Positions 17,516-27,100 of a DNA stretch of 64,000 bases are shown piece by piece. Numbering within the stretch: the first letter of the stretch is position 1; every line of letters begins with the position of its first letter. Position numbers and translations under genes: made by a program. Origin of the DNA: Flagellimonas sp947499585 (GTDB lineage Bacteria; Bacteroidota; Bacteroidia; Flavobacteriales; Flavobacteriaceae); assembly GCF_044596045.1 (NCBI RefSeq), contig NZ_CP138995.1:620001-684000 (forward strand). The letters are read 5' to 3'. The notes under the pieces are model-generated. The model saw only the letters and a program-made list of their open reading frames with translations. It was not told where the DNA came from and ran no database searches.

Positions 17516-17523
17516 TATCTTTG
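17516..17523 (+). promoter_or_regulatory. -7 box TATCTTTG of the amidohydrolase gene
   Basis: An exact TAnnTTTG match 81 bp upstream of the ATG at 17605. Downstream lies a 21-codon open frame (ATG 17529, MLDYHLVKS) in the leader; it may be a chance ORF. Confidence 0.45.
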
Positions 17524-17604
17524 GAGTTATGTTAGATTATCATTTGGTTAAAAGCCAAACTAGTACGCTTAAAACAAAATCAACAATCTCCTAAAATAAA
17601 TAAC

Positions 17605-19596
17605 ATGAAACATGCACTTTCTATTTTCCTAATTATTCTGCTGGTCTCCTGTAGTTCTTCTGACAAAAAAGAGGCATATGCCTCCAAAGACTATAATGTC
17701 TATATGAGAGGAAATCTTGCCGGAAAACACTCTAGCACCATGGACGCTGAAGGAAACTATGTCTTCTCTTTTGAATATAACGATAGGGGAAGAGGTCCTG
17801 AAATTGAAGAAAAAATTAAGCTAAATGACAAAGGTTCCATTACCTCCCTTAAAATATCTGGGGTTAATTATCTAAAGGATACCATCTCTGAAGTTTTTGA
17901 CTATAGTGCGGAAAAGGCCAGTTGGAAAAGCACCTCAGAGCAAGGGAGTGCCGTGTCTGATGGAAATCCATTTTATGCTAGTGTAAATAGTACTTTGGGA
18001 GATACAGAGTTATTGATTAGAAAGTTGTTGGCCTCACCCAACCATTCTGTGGAACTGTTGCCAAGCGGAACTGTAAATATTGCAACTATTGAGGACGTTG
18101 AAGTTGAAAACAAGGCCTTAAGAATCTTGGAAATTACAGGTTTTGGACTGGTGCCATCCTATATCTGGTTAGATGCAGATGACAGGGTTTTTGCTTCAGT
18201 ATCATCATGGCTAACCATAATTGAATCCGAAAATAATGAACTTATGGGGCCCTTGTTAGAAATACAGACTGAAAAGGAAAATGCCTTCTTTAGGTCTCTA
18301 GCTCAAGAATTAACAGAGACTCCAAGTGGAGCTGTTGCCATAAAAAATGTAAATCTGTTTGATTCCAATACCGGGGAAACTTTGCCTAATCGTACAGTTG
18401 TAATTAGAGGAAATACAATCGAAGCCATCTTCCCAGATGATGCTTCATTACCTGATGATGCAACCATAATAGACGGAGCAAACAAAACCTTACTCCCAGG
18501 GTTATTTGATAATCATTGTCATGTGCAAAAAGAAGATGGTCTATTGCATCTGGCGGCAGGAGTAACTTCCATAAGGGATATGGCCAATTCCATGGAACTT
18601 ATTGAAATCAAAAAAGAATTTGATAGCTACACCAGTATTGGCCCCCGCATAGTAACCATGTCCGGGTTTATAGATCAAAAAGGCCCTTTTGCAGGTCCGG
18701 GGCTCACTATTACAAATGTTGATGAAGGGTTAAAAGCTATTCAAGATTTTAAGGATAATGGCTACCAACAGATTAAATTATACAGTTCAATAGACCCTTC
18801 TTGGGTAAAGCCACTTGCGCAAAAAGCACATGATTTAGATTTGAAACTAAGTGGGCATATTCCCGCCCATATGTTGGCAGAAGATGCAATAAAAGATGGG
18901 TTTGATGAAATACAGCATGTAAATATGTTAGTGCTTAATTTCTTGTCAGATACTATTGATACAAGAACACCTCTGCGATTTTCAGCCGTTGCCGAACATG
19001 CCCATGCCTTAGATTTGAAAGGTGAAGAATTTAAATCATTTGTCAACCTTCTAAAAGACAAAGGCATTGAGATTGACCCAACAGTTTCCTTTTTTGAGGG
19101 CATGTTTACTTCAAAAGCAGATGAGCCCGACCCTCAATTTGAAGCTATTCTGGACAGACTGCCCATTCAGCTCCAGCGTGATTTTTATTCTGTAGGGTTG
19201 CCCATTCCGAAGGGGAGGGAACAACAGTTCAAGGACTCTTTCCAAAAATTATTGGATATCATTTATGAACTGCACATAAACGGGGTCACCATACTTCCGG
19301 GCACGGATGCCATGCCAGGGTTTGCGTTACATAAAGAATTGGAAAACTACGTGCGTGCTGGAATTCCGGCTAATGAAGTATTGCAATTGGCCACAATAAC
19401 ATCTGCCAAAAACACATCTATGGACGATAAATTAGGTTCCATCGAAAAAGGAAAGCTTGCTGATCTTATTTTGGTGGATGGTAATCCGTCCGAGAATATC
19501 AGTGATATTAGGCGGGTTGTCTTGACCATAAAAGACGGTAAAATCTTTAACCCAAAAAGTCTTTATGAGTCTTTGGGCATTAAGCATTTTGAATAA
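17605..19596 (+). CDS. Secreted amidohydrolase lipoprotein (imidazolonepropionase/prolidase-like)
   Basis: A 663-residue protein with a lipoprotein signal (SIFLIILLVSCSS). An N-terminal domain of about 230 residues precedes an amidohydrolase TIM barrel. Metal ligands are visible: H304-x-H306 (NHCHV), probable bridging K391 (IKLYSS), H418 (SGHIPAH), H438 (IQHVN) and D568 (GTDAMPG). This set matches the imidazolonepropionase/Xaa-Pro-dipeptidase-like group, so a hydrolase for a cyclic amide or peptide is likely. The closing block GSIEKGKLADLILVDGNP is the usual end of the family. The substrate is unknown. Confidence 0.88.
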   Translation: MKHALSIFLIILLVSCSSSDKKEAYASKDYNVYMRGNLAGKHSSTMDAEGNYVFSFEYNDRGRGPEIEEKIKLNDKGSITSLKISGVNYLKDTISEVFDYSAEKASWKSTSEQGSAVSDGNPFYASVNSTLGDTELLIRKLLASPNHSVELLPSGTVNIATIEDVEVENKALRILEITGFGLVPSYIWLDADDRVFASVSSWLTIIESENNELMGPLLEIQTEKENAFFRSLAQELTETPSGAVAIKNVNLFDSNTGETLPNRTVVIRGNTIEAIFPDDASLPDDATIIDGANKTLLPGLFDNHCHVQKEDGLLHLAAGVTSIRDMANSMELIEIKKEFDSYTSIGPRIVTMSGFIDQKGPFAGPGLTITNVDEGLKAIQDFKDNGYQQIKLYSSIDPSWVKPLAQKAHDLDLKLSGHIPAHMLAEDAIKDGFDEIQHVNMLVLNFLSDTIDTRTPLRFSAVAEHAHALDLKGEEFKSFVNLLKDKGIEIDPTVSFFEGMFTSKADEPDPQFEAILDRLPIQLQRDFYSVGLPIPKGREQQFKDSFQKLLDIIYELHINGVTILPGTDAMPGFALHKELENYVRAGIPANEVLQLATITSAKNTSMDDKLGSIEKGKLADLILVDGNPSENISDIRRVVLTIKDGKIFNPKSLYESLGIKHFE

Positions 19597-19630
19597 CCTT
19601 TTCCATATCCAACTTGCTTTTGTACAGCAT

Positions 19631-19663
19631 AAAAAAAGCCCATCTAGAAACGATGGGCTTTTA
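19631..19663. terminator. Bidirectional terminator between the amidohydrolase gene and ompH
   Basis: AAAAAGCCCATC pairs with GATGGGCTTTT around a 7-base loop between convergent genes, with A-rich and T-rich sides that allow use in both directions. Confidence 0.85.
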
Positions 19664-19682
19664 TAACTCGGATAATCGAATG

Positions 19683-20189
19683 TTATTTTTTATACTTGTC
19701 GTTCAATATTTTTAGAACGGCTTCAGTAAGGTTTTGTGCATCTTCGCCATAAAGTACAGCTCCACCATCTCCACCTCCAAGAATATAGGTATAGCCATTT
19801 GCCTTACCATATCCTTTAATCTCTTCTTTAACTTTGCTTACCAAAGAATCCATTTCTATTTGGCTTCCTTGTTGCAACAGTTGTTCTTCTTGCTGAAGTT
19901 GTTGCCCTACAAATTGTCCTCTTTGCTGTAACAGGCTGTATTCTTCTTGAGCATTTTTTTGCGACATTTTCTGTGCTTTTGCTTGAAAAGCTTGAAGTTC
20001 TATCTGAAATGCCTGTGAAATACTATCTCTTTTTTTGGTCAATGCATCGGCCTTAACCTTAAATCTGGCTTCAACATCTACCTTTTCTTGATAGCCATCC
20101 ATTAGTTTCACATTGTCCACATATCCAATCTTGTTTTGCTGACAAGCAACAGCGGTCAAAGCGATTGCAAATACTATAAGTTTTTTCAT
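19683..20189 (-). CDS. OmpH/Skp-family periplasmic chaperone
   Basis: A 168-residue exported protein whose lipoprotein-type signal ends VACQQ. The start IGYVDNVKLMDGYQEK is the OmpH signature, followed by a long alanine/glutamine-rich coiled coil (residues 40-115), then GYTYILGGGDGGAVLYG and a short C-terminal helix. Skp/OmpH proteins bind unfolded outer-membrane proteins in the periplasm. A TATTTTTG box at 20210-20217 on the minus strand, 21 bp upstream, may be its promoter. Confidence 0.85.
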   Translation of the reverse strand: MKKLIVFAIALTAVACQQNKIGYVDNVKLMDGYQEKVDVEARFKVKADALTKKRDSISQAFQIELQAFQAKAQKMSQKNAQEEYSLLQQRGQFVGQQLQQEEQLLQQGSQIEMDSLVSKVKEEIKGYGKANGYTYILGGGDGGAVLYGEDAQNLTEAVLKILNDKYKK

Positions 20190-20209
20190 GTTTCTCTTTT
20201 AATGATGCG

Positions 20210-20217
20210 CAAAAATA
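20210..20217 (-). promoter_or_regulatory. -7 box TATTTTTG of ompH
   Basis: TAnnTTTG match on the minus strand 20 bp upstream of the ompH ATG; no convincing -33 partner. The region is AT-rich, so a chance match is possible. Confidence 0.3.
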
Positions 20218-20339
20218 GAAAAGCTTTTTGAATGACTACCAATATCTTTTATGAATCCAAAAAAAGCTTTTACCACCGCTATAAGCAATGTTTATTGAAG
20301 AATTGGATATAAATCGATTTTATTTATTGAGCGGGCTTT

Positions 20340-20419
20340 CAGAAATAGCCTCCTTGCGCATTTCTTTTTTTGAAAGGACAATTACACATTGTGAAGGAAG
20401 AAGTGATCAGAAATAGCCT
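20340..20419. repeat. Short direct repeat CAGAAATAGCCT in the gap after the methyltransferase
   Basis: CAGAAATAGCCT occurs at 20340-20351 and again at 20408-20419, 68 bp apart, in the 238-bp gap between ompH and the methyltransferase gene. I see no gene in this gap. Two 12-bp copies could be remnants of a small insertion or chance. Confidence 0.3.
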
Positions 20420-20427
20420 AAAATGGC

Positions 20428-21258
20428 TTAATTTTTCTTTTTTATTACATAAATCAATGACGAATATTCTTTTGAAAAATTCGCTTTGATATTAGACCAT
20501 AGTCCAACAAAAAAAGCACTGAACAAATACAATTTGTTCCCTTTGTATTTTTCAGATAAGAGCGAAACATAAAACGAATCAAAAAGCATAGGTCTAATTG
20601 AAACTACCTCCATCGCATGTCTTTCAAAAATTCTACTGATTGATGTTTGGGAGAAATGCCAAAGGTGTCTTGGAACATCATAAGCGGCCCAATGCGTGCC
20701 ATAATATTTAGCATCGTAAGATTTGTAATTTGGAACAGCGACCACTACGGTTCCATTTTCCTTCAACAAATTTTTTATTTGTTTCACTTGCGTATCCAAA
20801 TTTGGCAAGTGTTCCAAAACGTGCCATAAGGTAATTACATCATAAGTGTTTCCTTTTATCGCCGCAGCATCCGCATATAATTGGATTCCCTTCCTTTCTG
20901 CATTTGTCCTGGCTTTTTCATTTGGCTCTATCCCTTCGCCTTCAAACCCGTTTTCAATGGCTTTTGCTAAAAAATCGCCGGTTCCAGCGCCATAATCAAG
21001 CAGTTTTTTTGAGTTATATATTTGATTATCAATAAGTTGAATCTTTTTTTTAAGACTATATTGCTTTATCTTCTGATATAATTTGTCAACAAAAGAAGCT
21101 TTAGCATCTGTATGGGAAATGTATACCTCGCTATCATAATACGGACTTAAGTCTTTTGGTTGTGGATGCGTTACCAGCATTTCCAACTCTGAATAATAAT
21201 GCAATTCAAAGGACTCTTGAGAGACTGAAAAATCTTTAGTTTTTAAAAACGACTTCAT
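20428..21258 (-). CDS. Class I SAM-dependent methyltransferase
   Basis: A 276-residue Methyltransf_11/UbiG-like protein. SAM-binding motif I is LLDYGAGTGDFL, followed by GIEPNEKAR (acidic end of strand 2) and ITLWHVLEHLPNL, the motif III region. The C-terminal part has a hydrophobic segment (YLFSAFFVGLW). The open frame continues 117 bp further upstream into the lipoprotein gene, but ATG 21258 (MKSFLKTKDF) gives the usual N-terminus and overlaps the previous gene by 23 bp. The substrate is unknown. Confidence 0.83.
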   Translation of the reverse strand: MKSFLKTKDFSVSQESFELHYYSELEMLVTHPQPKDLSPYYDSEVYISHTDAKASFVDKLYQKIKQYSLKKKIQLIDNQIYNSKKLLDYGAGTGDFLAKAIENGFEGEGIEPNEKARTNAERKGIQLYADAAAIKGNTYDVITLWHVLEHLPNLDTQVKQIKNLLKENGTVVVAVPNYKSYDAKYYGTHWAAYDVPRHLWHFSQTSISRIFERHAMEVVSIRPMLFDSFYVSLLSEKYKGNKLYLFSAFFVGLWSNIKANFSKEYSSLIYVIKKKN

Positions 21259-21796
21259 TGTAATTATGGGTGGAAAGGTATTCCTGTTTAAGATTTCGAA
21301 GATACGGTAAAACCACATTCCTTGAAATTGAATCTTCTCGCAAGCAGTCCTTTTCTGCATTACTAAAAACTTCAATCGCTATATACCAATTTCCTGATCT
21401 TAAAATCGGTTCTGCATCTTCAGAAAGGATAGGCTCAATTTCATCATTGCCAAGTGCGGCACTAAAAGCAACATCAAAAACAATAGGAAAAAGGTTGATA
21501 ACCTTATCATTGATTTCTACTTCATAAAAAGAAAAGTAGAACTGCTCATTATTTAATGTAAATGGAACTTGGGTGTCAACGTAATAATCCTGAAGTTGAA
21601 ACTTAGTGTTTACGTAATTATAAAATTCATCCGCGTCTTTGGAATCTTCGAAAACGAAAACTGTTTTCTTTGGCAGTCCGCGTTTAAATCTTTTGCCTTT
21701 GACAACTTTATAATCTTTGATGCTTGGTGCAATTCTGATTGGGATGCATGAATTTAAAACAATCCCAATAGCTGCTAGGAGTAGAATTTTCTTCAT
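21236..21796 (-). CDS. Hypothetical lipoprotein
   Basis: A 186-residue protein with a lipoprotein signal (MKKILLLAAIGIVLNSC, cysteine at 17) and a mixed alpha/beta body: VFVFEDSKDADEFYNYVNTKF, QFYFSFYEVEINDK. I do not recognise the family. Its 3' end overlaps the methyltransferase start by 23 bp, so the two are probably co-transcribed. No catalytic motif is visible. Confidence 0.7.
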   Translation of the reverse strand: MKKILLLAAIGIVLNSCIPIRIAPSIKDYKVVKGKRFKRGLPKKTVFVFEDSKDADEFYNYVNTKFQLQDYYVDTQVPFTLNNEQFYFSFYEVEINDKVINLFPIVFDVAFSAALGNDEIEPILSEDAEPILRSGNWYIAIEVFSNAEKDCLREDSISRNVVLPYLRNLKQEYLSTHNYNEVVFKN

Positions 21797-21854
21797 TGGT
21801 GTTTAGTTTGATCCATAAAATGAATCAATAATTAGGCCAAGAAAGAAGTATTTA

Positions 21855-21880
21855 AGTTTTGTTCCACGTGGAACAAAACT
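21855..21880. promoter_or_regulatory. parS: parS-type ParB-binding palindrome downstream of mnmG
   Basis: The core GTTCCACGTGGAAC sits in a perfect 26-bp palindrome (six further bases match on each side), just after the mnmG stop. It contains TGTTCCACGTGGAACA, the parS sequence known from Pseudomonas and Caulobacter and close to the Bacillus form TGTTTCACGTGAAACA. ParB binds such sites near the replication origin for chromosome segregation. No parA or parB gene lies in the window. Confidence 0.75.
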
Positions 21881-21884
21881 AGCC

Positions 21885-23753
21885 TTATCTCCCTAGAAAA
21901 ACCAATAAAACACTTACGTCTGAAGGAGAAACACCACTAATTCTAGAAGCTTGGGAAATCGTAACCGGGCGTATGGCTTCAAGTTTTTCTCTAGCCTCAT
22001 AAGACAAGGATTTTAATTTAGAATAATCAAATCCATCTGGAATCTTTACGTTTTCCAAACGGTGCAATTTATCCGCATTATTCTTTTCCTTTTCTATATA
22101 ACCTGAATACTTTACTTGGATTTCAGCTTGCTCCAAAACTTCGGAGTTTAATTTGTTTTGTTCAACAAAACTAGAAACAGAGTCTAGTTGAAGCATGTGG
22201 TCCATGGTAACTTTTGGCCTAGAAAACACTTTGAAAAGCTTGTCAGATTGATGTACCGTTGCTGAAGAAACCGATTCCAAAATGGGATTTATCTCGTTGG
22301 TAGTAAAGCTGGTTTTCCTAAAAAAATCCACAAAGGCATCAGCCTCTTTTTCCTTTTTCTCCATCCGTTCTATCCGTTCTTTTGTGGCCAAGCCAATATC
22401 AAAGCCTTTAGGTGTCAAGCGTAAATCCGCATTATCTTGACGTAACAAGGTTCTATATTCTGCTCTTGAGGTGAACATACGATATGGTTCTTCTGTTCCT
22501 TTCGTAATTAAATCATCAACCAAAACGCCTATATAGGCTTCGTCCCTTTTTAAAATAAAAGAGTCCTTTTCATTGATTTTTAAATGTGCATTTATTCCTG
22601 CCATCAATCCTTGGGAGGCAGCTTCTTCGTACCCTGTTGTTCCATTTATTTGACCAGCAAAATACAAGTTGTTTATAAGCTTTGTTTCCAGGGTGTGCTT
22701 TAACTGCGTAGGTGGAAAATAATCATATTCAATAGCATAACCAGGTCTAAAGAATTTTACCTTCTCAAATCCTTTAACAGATTTTAGCGCGGTATATTGA
22801 ACATCTTCCGGCAAGGAAGTAGAGAAACCATTTACATAGACTTCAACGGTATGCCACCCTTCAGGTTCCACAAAAATCTGATGTGAATCTTTCTCAGCAA
22901 AGCGGTTAATTTTATCCTCGATTGATGGGCAATATCTAGGTCCAATACTCTTAATTCTTCCATTGAACATAGGAGACCTATCGAACCCCTCGCGCAATAA
23001 ATCATGAACCAAAGCACTCGTATGAGTCATGTGACAATCACGTTGTTCTGTTAGAACTGGAGTCTCTAAGTAAGAGAATTTTTCGGGGTTGATATCTCCT
23101 GGCTGAAGAATCATTTTTGAATAATCCAAAGAACGACCATCCACCCTCGGAGGTGTACCTGTCTTCATCCTACCGCTTTCAAAACCAAAATCAACAAGCT
23201 GTTCAGTAATTCCAGTAGCTGCTTTTTCTCCAGCTCTTCCTCCTCCAAATTGTTTTTCTCCAATATGGATAAGGCCATTTAAAAAAGTTCCATTAGTCAA
23301 TACAACCGCTTTGGACTTAATATCAATTCCCAAAGATGTTCTTACGCCAACTACTTTATCTCCCTCAACCAACAAACCAGAAACCATCTCTTGATAAAAG
23401 TCTGCATTCGGAGTGTTCTCTAAAGCCAATCTCCATTCCTCAGCAAAACGCATTCTATCATTCTGCGCTCTTGGACTCCACATAGCAGGCCCTTTGGATT
23501 TGTTAAGCATCTTAAACTGAATCGCAGACTTGTCCGTAATTATACCACTATAACCACCCAATGCATCTATCTCACGAACAATTTGTCCCTTGGCAATTCC
23601 GCCCATAGCGGGATTACAGGACATCTGTCCAATGGTCTGAAGGTTCATGGTAACCAGCAAAGTTTTAGAACCCATATTGGCAGCAGCAGCCGTAGCTTCA
23701 GCTCCCGCATGTCCACCACCAACAACTATAACATCATATTCTTTCTCAAACAT
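21885..23753 (-). CDS. mnmG: tRNA uridine-5-carboxymethylaminomethyl(34) synthesis enzyme MnmG (GidA)
   Basis: A 622-residue FAD enzyme of normal length. The dinucleotide fold VIVVGGGHAGAEAT is at residues 9-22; further family blocks are SCNPAMGGIAKGQIVREIDALGG, TGTPPRVDGRSLDY, RDCHMTHT, GPRYCPSIEDKI and FAGQINGTTGYEEAA. With MnmE it makes the cmnm5 modification of U34 in several tRNAs. mnmE is not in the window. Its ATG lies 2 bp after the ybeY stop, and it is flanked on both sides by parS-type palindromes. Location near the replication origin is common for gidA. Confidence 0.97.
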   Translation of the reverse strand: MFEKEYDVIVVGGGHAGAEATAAAANMGSKTLLVTMNLQTIGQMSCNPAMGGIAKGQIVREIDALGGYSGIITDKSAIQFKMLNKSKGPAMWSPRAQNDRMRFAEEWRLALENTPNADFYQEMVSGLLVEGDKVVGVRTSLGIDIKSKAVVLTNGTFLNGLIHIGEKQFGGGRAGEKAATGITEQLVDFGFESGRMKTGTPPRVDGRSLDYSKMILQPGDINPEKFSYLETPVLTEQRDCHMTHTSALVHDLLREGFDRSPMFNGRIKSIGPRYCPSIEDKINRFAEKDSHQIFVEPEGWHTVEVYVNGFSTSLPEDVQYTALKSVKGFEKVKFFRPGYAIEYDYFPPTQLKHTLETKLINNLYFAGQINGTTGYEEAASQGLMAGINAHLKINEKDSFILKRDEAYIGVLVDDLITKGTEEPYRMFTSRAEYRTLLRQDNADLRLTPKGFDIGLATKERIERMEKKEKEADAFVDFFRKTSFTTNEINPILESVSSATVHQSDKLFKVFSRPKVTMDHMLQLDSVSSFVEQNKLNSEVLEQAEIQVKYSGYIEKEKNNADKLHRLENVKIPDGFDYSKLKSLSYEAREKLEAIRPVTISQASRISGVSPSDVSVLLVFLGR

Positions 23754-23755
23754 AT

Positions 23756-24175
23756 CTAGTGTTCCACGTGGAACAATTTTATCTTTTCTTCTTCCTTCTT
23801 CCTCATTAACTCCTGCTCTTCATTCGTCTTGTCTCCAAAGCCCATAAGATGCAACACGCCATGACTCATTACCCTTAAGAGTTCTTCTTCTAAACTTACC
23901 TTGTACGCTTTGGCATTCTCTGTGACCCTTTCCGTTGAAATAAAAATATCTCCTGAAAGTGCCCTGCCGTCCGAATAATCAAACGTAATTATATCAGTAT
24001 AGGTGTCGTGATTCAAATACTCCTGATTGATGTTTAGTAGGTAATCATCCGTACAAAAAACATAGTCCAATTGCTTCTCTGTAAAGCCCTCCGATTCTAT
24101 AATTCTAGTAACCCAATCGGAATATTGGGTTTTATCATTTAAAACAAAGTCTGACTCAAAATGGAAATCAATCAT
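23756..24175 (-). CDS. ybeY: Endoribonuclease YbeY, 16S rRNA maturation
   Basis: A 139-residue UPF0054-type metalloprotein. The metal site reads H105-GVL-H109-LMGFG-D115: the third ligand, histidine in E. coli (HGxLHLxGYDH), is aspartate here, a variant I recall as usual in Bacteroidetes (GYxDKTxEE). It acts in rRNA processing and ribosome quality control. The start overlaps the DUF4175 gene end by 8 bp. The last residues (FHVEH) are encoded by a parS-type palindrome, so the gene end doubles as a DNA site. Confidence 0.93.
   Translation of the reverse strand: MIDFHFESDFVLNDKTQYSDWVTRIIESEGFTEKQLDYVFCTDDYLLNINQEYLNHDTYTDIITFDYSDGRALSGDIFISTERVTENAKAYKVSLEEELLRVMSHGVLHLMGFGDKTNEEQELMRKKEEEKIKLFHVEH
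23760..23775. promoter_or_regulatory. parS: parS-type ParB-binding palindrome in the 3' end of ybeY
   Basis: TGTTCCACGTGGAACA is a perfect 16-bp palindrome identical to the core of the site at 21855-21880 and to the Pseudomonas parS form. It falls in the final codons of ybeY, 1.9 kb from its partner across mnmG. Confidence 0.72.
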
Positions 24176-27100
24176 TCTTAAAATAAACCTTTACCTTCTT
24201 TTCGTAATTTTGCCGCAAAGGTAGTGCTTGTCTATTTAATATTTCAATGTCGTTCTGGTATTCCTTAAGCAACTCTGGCTTTGTAGTAATAGGGTTAGTG
24301 AAATTATTAAGATTGGTGTTGCTTTCTCTTTCCCTTTTCTTGCCTTGTTTTAAAGTTGCATTCTTAAGCTTTAATAATTCATGTTGAATCGTATTCACTT
24401 TATTCCTTGTCCGTTGTGTAATTCCGTTCTCCAATAAATCATTCTCAAAATCCTCCATTTGCTGGATAAGTTTTTTGGCCAGATTCCTGTCAGCGTTGTT
24501 TATTAAATCATTCAACTGCTTTTCCAGCTGTTGGCGAATATATTGTTGCTCCTTGTAGATTTCATAAATTTCTTCCAATCCCATTTCCCCCTCACCACTT
24601 TGGCCTCCATTACCCTTTTCATTTCCTTGTTGTCCGTTACCGCCTTGGCCACCCTCTCCTTCTCCCTTTTTGCCCTGAGTACCTTCCTGACCTTTATCCC
24701 CAGAACCTTGCTTTTCGTCTTCTCCCTTTTGACCTTCTCCTTCTTTTCCTTCCTGTCCTGATTTACCTTTGCTCTGCTTACCAGAACTCCCCATCTTCTC
24801 TTGAACATCCTGCTGTCCCTTAATGATATCGGGTAGCTGAAAATCACCGCCTCCCTGACCGCTGCCTTGCCCAGGTTTCATATTCTGTTGCATATTGTCA
24901 AGAATATTCGCCAAGAAATCAGCCAATGCATTTGTCGCATTAATGACATATTGTTGATATGATGCCCCCTGAAAAACTTGGTTTTCGGCGATACTCTCCA
25001 GGGACTTATCAATGTTATAATATACCTCCGTTATTTGTTCATTAACAAACTCAGATAGCTCCGCTCTTCGAAGTGATAATGCAAATAGGCTGTCATCCAC
25101 ATGCTCAAACAATCTTCTTAGTTCCTTTTGGTCTCTTACCGTTCTAGAAAATTGAGAAACGTCAACGTCTGAACTTTCTACGTTCTCAAATAGTTTCTCC
25201 TGCTTGAAAGAAAAGGTCACCAAATTATCTAAAATTTGTCTCAACATTTCAGCATCTTCCGTAATAGAAGAACCTCCACCGCCCATAGAGCTTTGTTGTA
25301 ATGATTTACTCATCTCTTTCATCTTTTGAGCAGCAGATTTCTGCTTTTGGCCAGCCTTGCTCTTAGCTGCTTTACTTTTTTCTTCTTCAGATTTTTCTTG
25401 TTCTTCCTTACTCTTATTTAGTTCGTCCAACGCCTTTTTCTGATCTTCCTGAACGTTTTCTTTGTCTTTATCCTTAACATTTATGCCCATTGGCTTTTTC
25501 AAGTTCTCATTATCCTTTTTAAGTTCCTCCAACTCCTTGGCCAATTCTTTAAAATCTTCGTTCAATTTTTGTTGTTTCTTTTCTGCCTCAGAAATTGCAC
25601 TATCCTCCTCCGAAAGCTTTTCTTGTTTCTCTGATAACTCATCAAGCTCTTTAGATAACTGTGCCATTTTCTCCGTTACATAATAGCGCTTGGTAAGCTC
25701 CAAAATCTGCTCCAAGTTGCGGGCACTTGAACTCTGTTTCTTTCCAAGCTCTTCTAACTTCTTCTTTAACTCTTCCTTATCTATTTTATCCGCTAGCTTG
25801 TTCAACTCATCCAGTAGCTTCTCATTTTTTCTTGCTTCCAACTCCTGTCGTTCCAATCTTTCCTGTAGCATCTTCTTTCTTTCATCTGAACTGTCCTCCT
25901 TGTTCAAGCTTTCTTTTAGCTGTTTACTGAACTTCTCCATCAACTGTTCCTGCTGTTCTTGCTTTTGTAAAAAATCCCGTATCTCATTCTTGTCATCAAA
26001 GTTTAAGGTCTTTTCCTCCTTTTGCTTATCATTGATTTTTGAAAGTGTCTCCTGCTGTTCTTTATATTTTTCCAGAGACTTATCCATCTTGTTCAAAACA
26101 GTATTCTGAAATTCTAACTCTTTGTTTTTCAATTGATTAGTATCAAAAAGTGATGTGCTAAATGTCTTACTTTTGGTAACTTTTCCCTTTCTAAGTCCGT
26201 CATTATCAACAATTTCAAAGTACAATTTGTAGTTCTTGCCTTTTTCCAAAGTAAAACCAGACGGAAACGTATAATAAAACTGATGCACATTGCTATTTGG
26301 AGATTCTAAAAGCACTCTTTGTGTATCTTGATTATTGTCTAATGGATAGCAAACCGCGCGTATCTTGCTTACTTTATAATCATCAGCGGCTTGGCCAGTA
26401 TAAAAAGATTGGTTAGGATTAACGGAGTCCAACACCTGGCTCACCTCAACCGAAGGATATGCATCCTTTACAACTTCCAATTGATATCCGAGTTTTTCAA
26501 AGTTCTTTACATTGACATTTGACGTACTCAGCTCATATGAAAAATCATTATACACACCATCCGTATAGGTAAAGACATTTTTTTCTTTGCTAAAAGCAAC
26601 TGTAGTATCCCTTACAGAAATATTGATTTCCTCAACATGCTTTCCTTCAATATTCCATGTTACCTGAGTGCCTTCTGGAATGATGGCGTTTCCTGTTCCT
26701 GTAACAAGCTCTGCTATTCGTTGTGTGTACTTTGGAAAGTTCAGCCGCATTTTAAAATCCAACAAAGCCGGTGTTTTAAAACTTCGTATGGCATAGCTTT
26801 TAGAACTCCAACCATTCGCCATCAAATAAAAATTGCTTTCGCTAACAGGTGCTTCAAAAGTGTGCGTGTAGATGCCATTTTGATTCTTGAGCAATAGTTC
26901 ATCGCCATTAACCACCATAAAAACGTTCTCTGGTTTTACTTCCCCGTTAGTGGTAACCTGAATGGTTAAGGGTTCGTTATCCAAAACCTCTAACTTCTCA
27001 TTTAAAACCAGAAAGGTAAAGGGTGCCGGTTGCTCAAAAGCCATATCATAGTTGACAACTCTTTTGTACGAATTAAAAAATGATACAATGTTTCCAGACA

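Noticed and set aside
17529..17594. 21-codon leader frame before the amidohydrolase gene
   Set aside because: No attenuator structure or repeated codons that would make it a leader peptide.
24512..24847. Lysine/arginine-rich frame inside the DUF4175 gene
   Set aside because: Alternate frame of a low-complexity G/Q/E/K coding region.
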